From positions 18,901,232 to 18,965,231 of the forward strand of contig CM070599.1 in the NCBI GenBank assembly GCA_036346395.1: a stretch of DNA of 64,000 nt. The letters are read 5' to 3'. Shown here piece by piece: positions 11,631 to 22,668 of the stretch (position 1 is the first letter of the stretch; every line of letters begins with the position of its first letter). Both the position numbers and the translations under genes were made by a program. This stretch comes from Hsuehochloa calcarea. Lineage: Eukaryota; Streptophyta; Magnoliopsida; Poales; Poaceae. The notes under the pieces were generated by a model. The model ran no database searches, was not told the DNA's origin, and saw only the letters and a program-made list of their open reading frames with translations.

Positions 11631-13453
11631 TGTGGATATCATGGGGATATGCTCCAGATCTTAGGATGATGTGACAATTGGCAATGGTGTTTACGGTTTG
11701 TCGTTTCACGAGTTTTCGACAAAGCTTCAGGCATTCTGGACAGGGGCGGTCCGACCGGCCATAGCATGGCGGTCCGACCGGTCCCAAATCGGTCGGATCG
11801 GCCATGTGGGCGATCGGATCATTGTGACCTAAAAGTGGTCAAAACGCAATGGGCCAAAAATAGGTGTTGTAGGCAAGTGAGGGGATCCCAATGCACTTGG
11901 TCTCATGATTTTTGGAGTCTCCAGTAAGAAGTTCTATTCATTTTAAGTTTCCAGAAGGTTTCGGAATTTCAGGGCATGAATTTCGACTAAGTCCCTAGGG
12001 GCGGTCCGACCGGCTCACAGGGAGCGGTCCGATCGGCCAGAGGGGCGGTCCGACCGGCTCACATGGAGCGGTCAGACCGGTATTGACTTGAACGTCCGCC
12101 AACTTCGTGGCGATATTGTTTTGTTAGATCAAAGTCATTGGTTTCATGGCATATGATTTGCATGATGCATGTTTTGACTAACATGGGTCAAGTTGTGAAG
12201 AACTTGTTCCCGAATTCGTGTTTGCTTGTCTATGGTTGTGCAGGTAGCTTGGTGGTCAACGACGGTCAACGGCGAGAAGGATCGGGACTAGACTTGGAGA
12301 GTTGAGGTCCAGAACGATCGACGATGCCGGGTGAGGTCAACGACTCAAGCGTGATGCAAGATGGATAAGGGTGACCTATTGGCAAATCCATGACGCATGG
12401 TGAAGCGGTTTAGGTCAAAAGGTTAAAGACGGCGCTTTCCGAAGCGTGCGTGTGTGACCCGTTTGTTAGTGGGCCTTAACGGGAGCCCAATTGAGTCAAA
12501 CCCTAGAGAGTTCTAGGCCTCCACTATAAATAGGAGGAGGTGGGGGCTGCACCCTCTCTCTCGCTATTTTTCACCTCTTTTATTATTTTCAAACCCTAAT
12601 TGGCTTAGGGGGAGTTGAGGTGGAGGCTAGGGCTTTTCATGGTTTTGAGGTGAATTTCGTGATCTTGGATTGACCACTGATCCATGATGGTGTGGGTGTA
12701 ATCCAAATGACGATCACGTTATTAATCTATGCAAGGTTTGTTTGAGATAAGTCTCTTTTCGTTCTTGCTTTCAATTTCGTGATTTTAGGGCTTTCTTTGA
12801 TCCGCGAGTTTGTGATTCATTCTTTCACGTAAATTAGCTTGCTGTGATATGTGTGAATCTATCTAGAATCATCTTGATCATCAATCACTCACGAACAAGC
12901 ATTAGGATCAAGTTTTCGTTCTTGTCCGGTTTTAGACCCTCTGTTATTCAATTGGCAATTGCTCAGGATCTATCCAAGAATTATCATAATATTCGATTGG
13001 AATAGGTCCTCAATAGCATAGAGAAGGTGTGTGTAAAGTTTCGTAAAGATTGGAGTTGAGAATCAAAAGTTTGACCTAATTGCAACTTCGTCATCGGTGA
13101 TTTTTTCTTGTTTGGATCGGTTCGAGTCGCCGGTCCGACCGCCCATCACCGGTCGACCGATTTTGGAGCGGTCCGACCGCCAGCACAACAGCGGTCAGAC
13201 CGCCCGGCAATCGGTCCAACCGGCTGGGTCCAGAGGTCAGACCGCCCTTGCAGTGTGATTTGATAATCCTAGTTGATTTTGTTATTTTGCTTAGGGGATT
13301 TAATTGGATTCAATACTAGTCTTCCGTTGTACTAGTATATTGATCTTCATAGCTTCTTAATAGCTATTGGAGTGAAATTGTGTTGAATTCATTATTTGGG
13401 AAAAAGTGAGCGTGCTCCTATTCACCCCCTCTAGTCGCCTTTTCGGTCCAACA
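11631..13453 (+). repeat. 5' LTR of the copia element
   Basis: Runs from TGTGGATATCATGGGG to GGTCCAACA. It contains clusters of the palindromic word CGGTCCGACCG and variants at 11745-11800, 12000-12085 and 13125-13250. It matches the 3' LTR closely but the two differ by many short indels, especially in G and C runs. Confidence 0.93.
12525..12533 (+). promoter_or_regulatory. LTR TATA box (TATAAATAG)
   Basis: TATAAATAG is followed by a GA-rich then CT-rich stretch typical of a copia transcription start region. The same box stands at 21737-21745 in the 3' LTR. Confidence 0.75.
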
Positions 13454-13455
13454 AG

Positions 13456-13467
13456 TGGTATCAGAGC
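13456..13467 (+). other. Primer binding site, initiator-Met tRNA
   Basis: TGGTATCAGAGC two bases after the LTR end, the standard plant copia primer site. Confidence 0.92.
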
Positions 13468-13513
13468 CCGGTTAGTTCACTCTTGATCTTAACCGGTCAC
13501 TGAACTTTAGGCG

Positions 13514-15510
13514 ATGGATAAGTTTTCTACTAAACCGCATATCTTCGATGGGCACGACTATGCCTATTGGAAGAATCGTATGCGAGTCTTTCTTGAGAGC
13601 GAGGGACAAGCTATTTGGGATGTTGTTAGAGCCCCGCTTGTTATTCCTGAAATTGCAACACCGGCTTCAGCGATTCTTGTGGCAAACAACAACAAAGCCA
13701 AGAATCTTGTATATGGTGCGCTTGGTAGACAAGAATATGATCGCATTTGCAATCTTGCCACTGCGCACGAAATTTGGAACACTCTCGAAACATATCATGA
13801 GGGTTCGTCCCAAATCAAAAAGGTGCGTCAAACAGTTTACAAGCGTGAATACAACAAATTCGAGATGCGTCCTGGAGAGAGCATCGATGACATTTTCAGT
13901 CGTTTTAATAAAGTGATTAATCAAATGAAAGCTGTTGATATTGAATATTCTCAATCTAAAAATACCACCCATCTCTTGGCTGCAATCAACACCAAGGAGT
14001 GGGAGATGAAGGCTACTGCTATAGAGGAAAATGTTGATCTTTCAAGTCTTACTTTAGAATTGCTTTATAGTAAACTCAAGACTCATGAAATTAAAAGAGT
14101 TGATCATCCTAAGAAAGACAACATGGCATTGATAGCTGATCCTCTCAAAAGGTCTTCTGATGGTACTCTTGAATCATTTTCTGATTTTTCATTTACTTGC
14201 TTATCTGCGATTTCTGAGGAGGAGCTTGAAAGTATTCCTGAGACAGAGTTAGCTCTCCTAGCTAAAAAATTCACACGGGCCTACAATAATGTGAGAAACA
14301 AAAAGAGAGGTGGTCCGGTGACATGCTATGAATGTGGTGAGCTCAATCATATCCGGGCAAATTGCCCCAAGCTGAAAGGTAAGAGCAATCATAAGGAAGG
14401 AAAGCCAACTTGGAAGAAGCCTCCTTTCAACAAATCAAGGTATGAAGCTAATAAACTTGTGAAGGCCGCTCACTAGGTCCTTGCCGCTTTTGAGGATCAA
14501 TCCTTGAGCGATGTGGATTCCGGGAGTGAGGAGGACAAGGAGGAGGAGATCCCTCAAGGCAAAAAGAAAGGGAAGGCCAAGGACTTCACTGGCATGTGCT
14601 TCATGGCTGACACCGACGACATTGATGATGATGAGGTATCTTTTTCTTATGATGAGCTTTCTGCTAAATATGATTCTATAGTTGAGCAATTGCTTAGTCA
14701 AGATGAAGCGCTAGAATTTGTCATGACAAAAAATAAGAAATTAGAGTCAAAGATTAACAAACTGAAAGTAGAGCTTAAAAATGCTAAGACTCTTGAACCT
14801 GATGAATGTTTATCTTGTAATGCTATGCATTCAGAAATTACCAAGTTACAATCTGCTTATAATATTTCTGTACAACAACTTGAGAATGCTAGATCTGAAC
14901 TAAATGAAATTAAAAGTGCTCCTTGTGAAAAATGTTTAGAATCTAGTAAATTGATTGCTTTTGATGTGTTTGATTCTAGCCCTTGCACTTCATGCTTAGA
15001 AAAGAGCGTGAAATCAAAGATATCTTAGAAGCTGCTAGAGTCAAATATGCTAAGCTTAAGGACAATATTGAAAATACTATTTGTGCTTCTTGTTCCGCTC
15101 TTAAGCTTGAAATTGCTTTATATAAGGAGAAATCTATGGATAAAACTTGTGATGCTTGTGTTAGTTTGAGAAAAGAAAATGCTTACCTTCATGATACATT
15201 AGAGAAATTTTCTAAAGGTAAGAAACAATTAAACATGATTCTTGACATGTCTAAAACTCCTTATAAGAAGCAAGGTTTAGGATTCAATTCTTTTCAAGAC
15301 AATTCAAAGCCAAAAGTCATTCAAGTCTTGGAAAAAGGTTTAATTGAATTGAAAACCCAACCTGCAAAAACATCTTTTAAATTTGCAGGTTTTGCCCAAC
15401 CTTGTATTAATTCAAATGGTGCTTCCTCTAGTGGTACCAAGTATCATTGCACTTATTGCAAGAAAAGTGGGCATTTGATTGAATTACATTGGCGTGAGGT
15501 TGAAAAATGA
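13514..15510 (+). pseudogene. gag of SIRE/Maximus-like copia, one stop and one frameshift
   Basis: The ATG at 13514 opens MDKFSTKPHIFDGHDYAYW, the standard copia gag start, followed by the UBN2-like capsid region (ILYMV/LVYGALGRQEY, RRPGESIDDIFSRFNKVINQM) and a perfect CCHC knuckle CYECGELNHIRANC near 14326-14370. TAG at 14474-14476 interrupts, but the same frame continues to about 15000, where a frameshift moves it to the frame ending at 15510. The second half is coiled coil carrying five CxxC pairs (CLSC, CEKC, CTSC, CASC, CDAC) and ends with another knuckle-like CTYCKKSGH. Total about 660 residues, long for copia but usual for this lineage. It would assemble the cytoplasmic particle. Confidence 0.88.
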
Positions 15511-15652
15511 TAGAAAAATATTGATAGAATTTCATTCAGGCAACCTAGAGCTTTTATGAGACATGGTAACACTGAAAGGAATAAACCTGGATTATGATTT
15601 TTCTCACATGCTAATCATTATGTTTCTACATATCCTAATTCTCATGTTCTTC

Positions 15653-15715
15653 AGTCGGCGGTTCGATCACCGGTAGTCACCGGTCTGACCGATTTGGTCG
15701 CCGGATCGACCGCTT
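15653..15715 (+). repeat. Palindrome cluster inside the gag-pol linker
   Basis: Five close copies of CGGTY-N-GACCG-like words (for example ACCGGTCTGACCGA and CCGGATCGACCG) lie between the gag knuckle and the protease. They use the same word as the LTR clusters. Confidence 0.7.
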
Positions 15716-15899
15716 GAACAACGCCAGTAGGACCATGGACGCTTTAATTCCCATGTTAATTTAAACATTGCTCATAATAGAATTCTAGATAAAATCAAGG
15801 ATAGTACTTCTGGTTTGTATACTCCTTTCAGACGTGTGTCTTAGTACTGGATTCCTAAATCTTGTTTATCTAACCCCAGTATTGAGACACATCGTTCTT

Positions 15900-16424
15900 C
15901 TGTTCCTTGATTTTCAGGATTACCGCGGAAAGGGGAAGAACACGTGGTTCGTTGACTCCGGGTGTTCACGCCACATGACCGGAAACTCAAGATGGTTCAC
16001 CTCTTTCACGCGGGCAACAGGTGATGACTTCATCACCTTTGGAGATGACTTCATCACCTTTGGAGATGATACACAAGGGCGAATTGAAGGAACATGATCA
16101 ATTAGGGTAAACAATAAATTCATTCTAAAGGATGTCGCTCTTGTGGACAAGCTTAGGTATAATCTCCTTTCTGTATCTCAGCTTCTTGATGATGGCTATG
16201 AGACTGTTTTTAAGAAAAATACTTGTCGTGTGCTTGATTCTACTGGTGAGCTTGTGTTTGGAATATCTAGAGTTGGTAGAATTTTTGGAGCTGATTTTTC
16301 AGAATCTCTTGCTGGATCTCTTAAATGTTTGCTTACATCTTCTTCTGATTTCTGGCTTTGGCATCGACGTTTGGGGCACATTGGTTTTGATCATCGACAC
16401 GAGTTAGCAACCTTGATCTCATGA
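15900..16424 (+). pseudogene. Aspartic protease and GAG-pre-integrase domain, copia
   Basis: NTWFVDSGCSRHMTGNSRWF carries the intact Asp-Ser-Gly active site near 15952. A 21-base direct duplication at 16022-16064 repeats the residues DDFITFG. TGA at 16095-16097 stops the frame, which continues in the same register through DKLRYNLLSVSQLLDDGYE and the LWHRRLGHIGFDH motif of the pre-integrase domain, until 16424. The domain order PR then pre-integrase is diagnostic of copia. The tandem duplication and stop would inactivate the enzyme. Confidence 0.85.
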
Positions 16425-16479
16425 GAGGTTTGCCCAAACTCAAAGTCATCAAGGATATCAGATGTGCGCCACAGTAGGC

Positions 16480-17290
16480 ATGGCAAACAAGTTGCCGCCA
16501 CACCCTTCTCAGGACTATGGTTATGACCGACGGACGGTGACAGTTGCTTCATATGGATACTGTTGGTCCTGCTAGAGTCCGGTCAGTCGGTGGAAAATGG
16601 TATATTCTTGTCATAGTCGATGATCTTTCTAGATATTCTTGGGTGTTCTTTCTTGCTTCAAAAGATGAAGTTTTTGGTCATTTTCATGACCTTGTTCTTC
16701 GCTTGGCTTCTGAGCTTCCTGGTGCTTTGAGAGCGATCCGCAGTGATAATGGCACGGAGTTCAAAAATGCTTCTTTTGCTTCTTTTGTCTTTGGCGTGGT
16801 ATTGAGCATCAGTTCTCCTCTCCACACGTCCCTCAACAAAATGGCGTGGTGGAAAGGAAGAATAGGACCTTGGTCGAAATGGCTAGGACGATGCTAGATG
16901 AGTATAGCACACCGAGGAGATTTTGGTCCGAAGCTATTGCTACAGGCTTGCCATATTACAAATCGTGTCTTTTGAGACCATCTTTAGGCAAGACTCCTTA
17001 TGAGCTTCGCTTTGGTAGAAAACCTTCTGTTTTCGCATTTTCGAGTTTTTGGATCAAAATGTTTTATTCTTAAGACAGGCAACTTAGATAAATTTGAATC
17101 AAGAACTTTTGATGGGTTATTTCTGGGTTATCCTGCTCATTCGAGGGGTTTTCGGGTTTTTAATACTGAGACTAACCTTATTCAGGAGACTTGTAATGTC
17201 ACTTTTGATGAGACTAGCCCTCGAGCTAGATCAATTGTTACTGAGATGATTCACAGTGATAGAGAGCATTTTTATGGAGGAAGATGAGAA
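16480..17290 (+). pseudogene. Integrase, copia type, frameshifted
   Basis: The catalytic triad can be traced across three frames: Asp in LLHMDTVGPARV (about 16545), Asp in AIRSDNGTEFKN (about 16745) and Glu in GVVERKNRTLVEMARTML (about 16850). The C-terminal part reads PYELRFGRKPSVF, then LGYPAHSRGFRVFNTET and TFDETSP. Frames shift near 16800 and 17050, and the sequence after 17287 is scrambled until RT resumes. The enzyme would insert cDNA into the host genome. Confidence 0.87.
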
Positions 17291-17529
17291 CAAAGTCGAT
17301 ATCATTCCTTCATCTGCCGCTCTCAAGCGCCCACATTGATACAAGAAACTCGCTACGCCTACTTCACCTTCGATTGAGGCTCTCACGCATCTTCATCATC
17401 GCATACTGCGGAGGTCGAAGAAACGATATCTCACCCGGCGCCCACTTCGCATTCAGAGACAAAGATCCTCCGGATCGGATAATAGGTAATCTACATGAGC
17501 GAGTAACTCGCTCGGTATAATGATCCAAA

Positions 17530-18510
17530 TCTCTACTCTCATTCGGCTTTTGTTGCTTCTTTTGAACCCCGCGATATATCACATGCTTTATCTGATTCTA
17601 GCTGGGTAAATGCCATGCATGAGGAGTTAGAGAATTTTGAAAGAAACAAAGTTTGGAACCTAGTAGAACCTCCTAGTGGTCATAATGTTATAGGAACCCG
17701 TTGGGTGTTTAAGAATAAACAAGGTGAGGATGGTTACGTGGTTAGAAACAAGGCCGATTGGTAGCTGGGGTTTCACCAAGTTGAGGGGTTAGATTTTGAT
17801 GAGACATTTGCTCCTGTTGCTAGACTAGAAGCCATTCGCATTTTGCTCGCATTTGCTGCATCAAAAGGTTTTAAATTATATCAGATGGATGTTAAAAGTG
17901 CCTTTTTAAATGGTTTCATAGAGGAGGAAGTGTATGTTAAGCAACCCCCTGGTTTTGAGGATCCCAAATATCCAAATCGTGTTTTCAAGCTATCTAAAGC
18001 ATTGTATGGTCTTAAACAAGCCCCTAGAGCCTGGTATGATAGACTTAAGACCTTCTTGCTTAAAAATAATTTTGAGATGGGTAAAGTGGATAAAACTCTA
18101 TTTATTCTTAGGCGTGGAAATAACTTTTTGCTTGCTCAAATCTATGTAGATGATATTATTTTTGGTGGTTCTTCTAATGCTCTTGTTTCCAGTTTTTCTG
18201 AGACTATGTCCAGGGAATTTGAGATGAGTATGATGGGAGAGCTCAATTACTTTTTGGGACTTCAAATTAAGCAATGCAAGGAAGGAACCTTTATCCATCA
18301 GACAAAGTACACTAAAGATCTACTCAAACGCTTTGACATGGGTGACTGCAAGCCAATCTCAACTCCCATGGCAACTTCAACTATTTTGGATCCAGATGAG
18401 GAAGGAGAAGTCGTGGATCAACGCGAGTACCGCATGAGCATGATCGGCTCCCTTCTCAGATCCGACGGCCTCGAGATCGGACATTCACTTCACGGTATGC
18501 CTTTGTGCAA
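17530..18510 (+). pseudogene. Reverse transcriptase, copia type
   Basis: N-terminal RT (WVNAMHEELENFERNKVWNL, NVIGTRWVFKN) is in frame to about 17760, where TAG and a small deletion interrupt it before [21 protein letters not shown] clean 236-codon frame then holds [35 protein letters not shown] and the catalytic YVDD at 18143-18154, followed by [20 protein letters not shown]. Domain order and YVDD are typical of copia. A frameshift near 18450 separates it from RNase H. Confidence 0.9.
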
Positions 18511-19095
18511 GATTTCAGGTGTCTCCGAGAACTTCCCATCGCCAAGCCGTTAAGCGCATATTCAGGTATTTACACTCTACCCTCTTATATGGCATTTGGT
18601 ATTCATGCTCTTCAGCTTTGTCCATTAGGGGTTTTTCAGATTCTGATTTTGCGGGTTGTCGGTTAGATAGGAAGAGTACCTCAGGCACCTGTCACTTCCT
18701 AGGCACTTCTCTTGTATCTTGGTCTTCTAGGAGGAAGTCTTCATTGCACAATCCATCGCCAAGAAGCGAGTATGTAGTCACGCTAGTTGTCAGAGCTGAT
18801 TTTGTGGATGACGCCCACTTTGAAAGATTATGGGTTAAATTTTGCTAGTGTTCCTCTTTTCGTGATAACACTTCGCTATTAATATTGCTAAAACCCAATT
18901 GCAACATTCTAGGACTAAGCACATAGACATTCGCTTTCACTTCCTTAAAGATCATGTTGAAAAAGGGATATTGTGATGCACTTCGTGGAGTCCGATGCTC
19001 AATTGGCGGATATTCTCACCAAGCCTTTAGATCAAACCAGTTTGCCACCTTGAGAAGTGAGTTAGGGGTAATTTATCCCTATGGGTTGGTTTGAG
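18511..19095 (+). pseudogene. RNase H and pol C-terminus, copia
   Basis: FSDSDFAGCRLDRKSTSGTCHFLG (from about 18630) and SWSSRRKSS are the classic copia RNase H core. Beyond the stop at 18846, shifted frames still read HSRTKHIDIRFHFLKDHVEK and ESDAQLADILTKPLD before ending near 19095. At least two frame breaks occur between 18740 and 18980. The domain degrades RNA in RNA/DNA hybrids during reverse transcription. Confidence 0.87.
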
Positions 19096-20395
19096 GGGAG
19101 TTTGATCCTTTTCTTGATCTTTCCGAACTTGTTGATCTTTTGAACTTTTTAGGTTTTAGGTTTTTATTGCTTCTCATTTTATCATATTGCATTCATATGA
19201 AAAATACAACAAGTGATGTATGAAAAATCCAAAAGATGCATTGTAATATAAGACTTTACGCTTATCTTTTAAAATTGATGAAGCTTTGCCTATTACCCTT
19301 TGGAGCTTTAGTACTTCAATTCTTGCTCAATGTCATGTCCAGTTCTTTGACTTGCTAGAATTATCATGCTTTTACATGTGTAGCTAAGTCTTTGCTATAT
19401 GAGCTAGAACTTTAAAACAACTCAAACTAAGAAATTGCAATTTGTGGATGTTTTAGCGAGTTGCGCAATTAGTGCTCCTCTTGTGACATTGGCCCTGTCA
19501 GAATTGCTTTGTTAGCTCTTTGATCTAAAATTGACCATTACTTGAGCTTTTGTGTTCTTGAGATTCTAAAGCGCTTATGTGAAAAATGAAAATCAAGATT
19601 GTCTTATGCTTAAATTGTGCCAAACTATTCTTACGAGGCGCTTGTCAAATGACATGAACTTGGAGATAGTTTGATGAACAGCACGATCTCATGGGGACCG
19701 CTTGTCGAAATGACATGAACCTCAAGATTTGTCGCCCTGGTAGAAGCTTAGAAAGAGTTTGTGGATGGCTCCTAGTCCAGGATCTTCTTTACTAAGATAT
19801 ACCTTTAATCAACTTTTGGTCGAAGCTTAGGATGAGTTTGTGGATGGCTCCTAGTCCAGGATCTTGTCACTAAGTTAGATCATTAGTCAACTTCAATATT
19901 CAATGCATATGAGAAAAATGTTGACAAATGGGCTTTTACAAAATATTGAGCAAAATGATTCAATACAGGACCTGATTGACTCTTAATGTGGTCTTTGTTA
20001 GATTTTTTGATCTCACTTTGACATTTTGACATGGCCAATTTCACTTTAGGATCCTGTTGATGAACTTCTCTGAATTTGAAGCGTTGCTTAAATTGATCAA
20101 ATCTACTGCTTTACTTTTGAGCCTTTGTGCTTAGCTTTGATATACATGTCTTACCATGATCTTGCTAGCATTGTCAGGCTTGATATGCTGTTTGTGCAAT
20201 ATTAGAGATACTAGCTAGTTCTTTTGGGTAATCTCCAAAGCTTCTTGTAATCAAAAATTAAAAATACAAAAATGAAGCCACCCATTGCACTTCATGCATA
20301 CTCCTCTTTATGTGTCTTTTATTTCGCTTCTTTCTTTATTCTATATTTGTTATCTCCGGATGAGAGGAAGGCGTGATTCCTTGATGAATCCATTG
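19096..20395 (+). mobile_element. Non-coding 3' spacer of the copia element with a 79-bp tandem duplication
   Basis: AT-rich, no convincing ORF. A 79-base unit containing GAAGCTTAG and TTTGTGGATGGCTCCTAGTC recurs at 19743 and 19822. A related shorter echo (CGCTTGTC.AATGACATGAAC) occurs at about 19640 and 19699. SIRE-type elements carry an env-position region here; I see no residual env-like protein. Confidence 0.65.
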
Positions 20396-20530
20396 TCAAA
20401 GGGGAGAAGATTGTTAAATGGGAGAAGATGTGTTAATGAGAAGATATTTCATTGTTGGGGAGAAGATTATACAAAGGGGGAGGCGAAAATTTGAAAATTT
20501 TGAAATTTGAGGATCATAGTGAGGGGAGTT
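20396..20530 (+). repeat. Repeated polypurine-tract-like motifs
   Basis: Four or more purine runs of the form AAAGGGGAGAAGA, AATGGGAGAAGA, TGGGGAGAAGA and AAAGGGGGAGGCG precede the final tract. Multiplied polypurine tracts are a known trait of SIRE/Maximus elements and could serve as extra plus-strand primers. Confidence 0.6.
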
Positions 20531-20847
20531 CTTGAGTTGCATTCTTATTGTCTTATTGAATATTCTCGAACTTGAATTGCATTCTTTTATCCTCACAATG
20601 ATCATAGGTCAATTGAACAATTGTTCTTTCATATGGACCTCATGTGAGAATTTTGACCTTTTCCGAAATCAAAGTTTTTATGCTTTCTTTTGCCTTGTCT
20701 CACATGCCTATACTATTCGATGCCGGCTTGGTCATTAACATTGCTTTTTCTTGCTTATGGACCAAGTTGTACCTTTGTGTAAAAGCATGAGTAAACTCGC
20801 TTTCAAACCTCTTACTTACATTTTTCGGATAATTGCCAATGTGTTCA

Positions 20848-20859
20848 TCAAGGGGAGAT
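20848..20859 (+). other. Polypurine tract
   Basis: A purine-rich run (CAAGGGGAGAT) lies directly against the 3' LTR start TGTGGATATC at 20860, as required for plus-strand priming. Confidence 0.85.
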
Positions 20860-22668
20860 TGTGGATATCATGGGGATATGTTCCAGATCTTAGGATGATG
20901 TGACAATTGGCAATGGTGTTTACGGTTTGTCGTTTCACGAGTTTTCGACAAAGTTACAGCATTCTTCATCGGGCGGTCCGACCGCCATCCATGCAGTGGT
21001 CCGACCGGTCCCAAATCGGTCGGGACCGGCCATGTGCATGGCGATCGGACCGGCTGTGACCTAAAAGTGGTCAAACGCAGTGGGCCAAAAATAGGTGTTG
21101 TAGGCAAGTGAGGGATCCCAATGCACTTGGTCTCATGATTTTGGAGTCTCCAAGAAAAGTTCTATTGGTTTAAAGTTTCGAGAAGGTTTGGATTTTCGGG
21201 GCATGAAATTGGCTAAGTCTTAAGGCGGTCCGACCGCTCACGAGGAGCGGTCCGACCGCCAAGGCGGTCCGACCGCTCACATGGAGCGGTCGACCAGTAA
21301 TGACTTGAACGTCCGCCAACTTCATGGCGATGTTGTTTTGTTAGGTCAAAGTCATTGGTTTCATGGCATATGATTTGCATGATGCATGTTTTGACTAACA
21401 TGGGTCAAGTTGTGAAGAACTTGTTCCCGAATTCGTGTTTGCTTGTCTATGGTTGTGCGGGTAGCTTGGTGGTCAACGACGGTCAACGGCGAGAAGGATC
21501 GGACTAGACTTGGAGAGTTGAGGTCCGAGCGATCGACGATGCCGGGTGAGGTCAACGACTCAAGCGTGACGCAAGATGGACAAGGGTGACCTATTGGCAA
21601 ATCCATGACGCATGGTGAAGCGGTTTAGGTCAAAGGTTAAAGACGGCGCTTGCAAAGCGTGCGTGTGTGACCCGCTTGTTAGTGGGCCTTAACGGAGCCC
21701 AATTGAGTCAAACCCTAGAGAGTTCTAGGCCTCCACTATAAATAGGAGGAGATGGTTGCTGCACCTCTCTCTCTTTCACATCTTTTTATGTTTTCAAACC
21801 CTAATTGTCTTTAGGGAGTTGAGGTGGAGGCTAGGGCTCTTCATGGTTTTGTGGTGAATTTCGTGATCTTGGATTGTCCACCGATCCATGATGGTGTGGG
21901 TGTAATCCAAAGATCAATCACGTAAATCAATCTATGCAAGGTTTGCTTGAGATAAGTCTCTTTTCGTTCTTGCTTTCAATTTCGTGTTTTTAGGGCTTTC
22001 TTTGATCCGCGAGTTTGTGATTGATTCTTTCACGTGAATTAGCTTGCTGTGATATGTGTGAATCTATCTAGCATCATCTTGATCATCAATCACTCACGAA
22101 CAAGCATTAGGATCAAGTTTTCGTTCTTGTCCGGTTTTAGACCCTCTGTTATTCAATTGGCAATTGCTCAAGATCTATCCAAGAATTATCATAATATTCG
22201 ATTGGAATAGGTCCTCAATAGCATATAGAAGTGTGTGTAAAGTTTCATAAAGATTGGAGTTGAGAATCAAAAGTTTCACCTAATTGCAACTTCGTCATCG
22301 GGCTGATTTTACTGTTGCAGATCGGTTCTGGAGTCGGCCGGTCAGACCGCCCGTCATCACCGGTCAGACCGATTTTGGAGCGGTCCGACCGCCAAGATAA
22401 TGGTCGACCGCCTGACAATCGGTCCAACCGGTTAGATCTAGAGGTCGACCGCCCTTGCAAAGTGTGATTTGATAATCTTAGTTGATTTTGTTATTTTGCT
22501 TAGGGGATTTAATTAGATTCAATACTAGTCTTCCGGTTGTACTGGTATATTGATCTTCATAGCTTCATCATAGCTATTGGAGTGAAATTGTGTTGAATTC
22601 ATTATTTGGGAAAAAGTGAGCGTGCTCCTATTCACCCCCCCCCCTCTAGTCGCCTTTTCGGTCCAACA
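20860..22668 (+). repeat. 3' LTR of the copia element
   Basis: Same TGTGGATATC start and GGTCCAACA end as the 5' LTR, 1,809 against 1,823 bases. TATA box at 21737-21745. Palindrome clusters at about 20970-21055, 21222-21300 and 22335-22455. Differences from the 5' LTR are mainly short insertions and deletions. Confidence 0.93.

Larger units (their letters stand above)
11631..22668 (+). mobile_element. Ty1/copia retrotransposon, SIRE/Maximus-like, full length, degraded
   Basis: Both LTRs (11631-13453 and 20860-22668), PBS, gag, protease, integrase, RT, RNase H and polypurine tract are present in copia order (integrase before RT). The large gag with coiled coil, the 1.8 kb LTRs and the roughly 1.8 kb non-coding 3' spacer with repeated purine tracts fit the SIRE/Maximus lineage (inference). 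Total 11,038 bp. Reading frames contain several stops and frameshifts. Flanks do not match: CAGTT on the left, CACCC on the right, and the two sides belong to different repeats, so no target duplication can be claimed. Confidence 0.9.
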
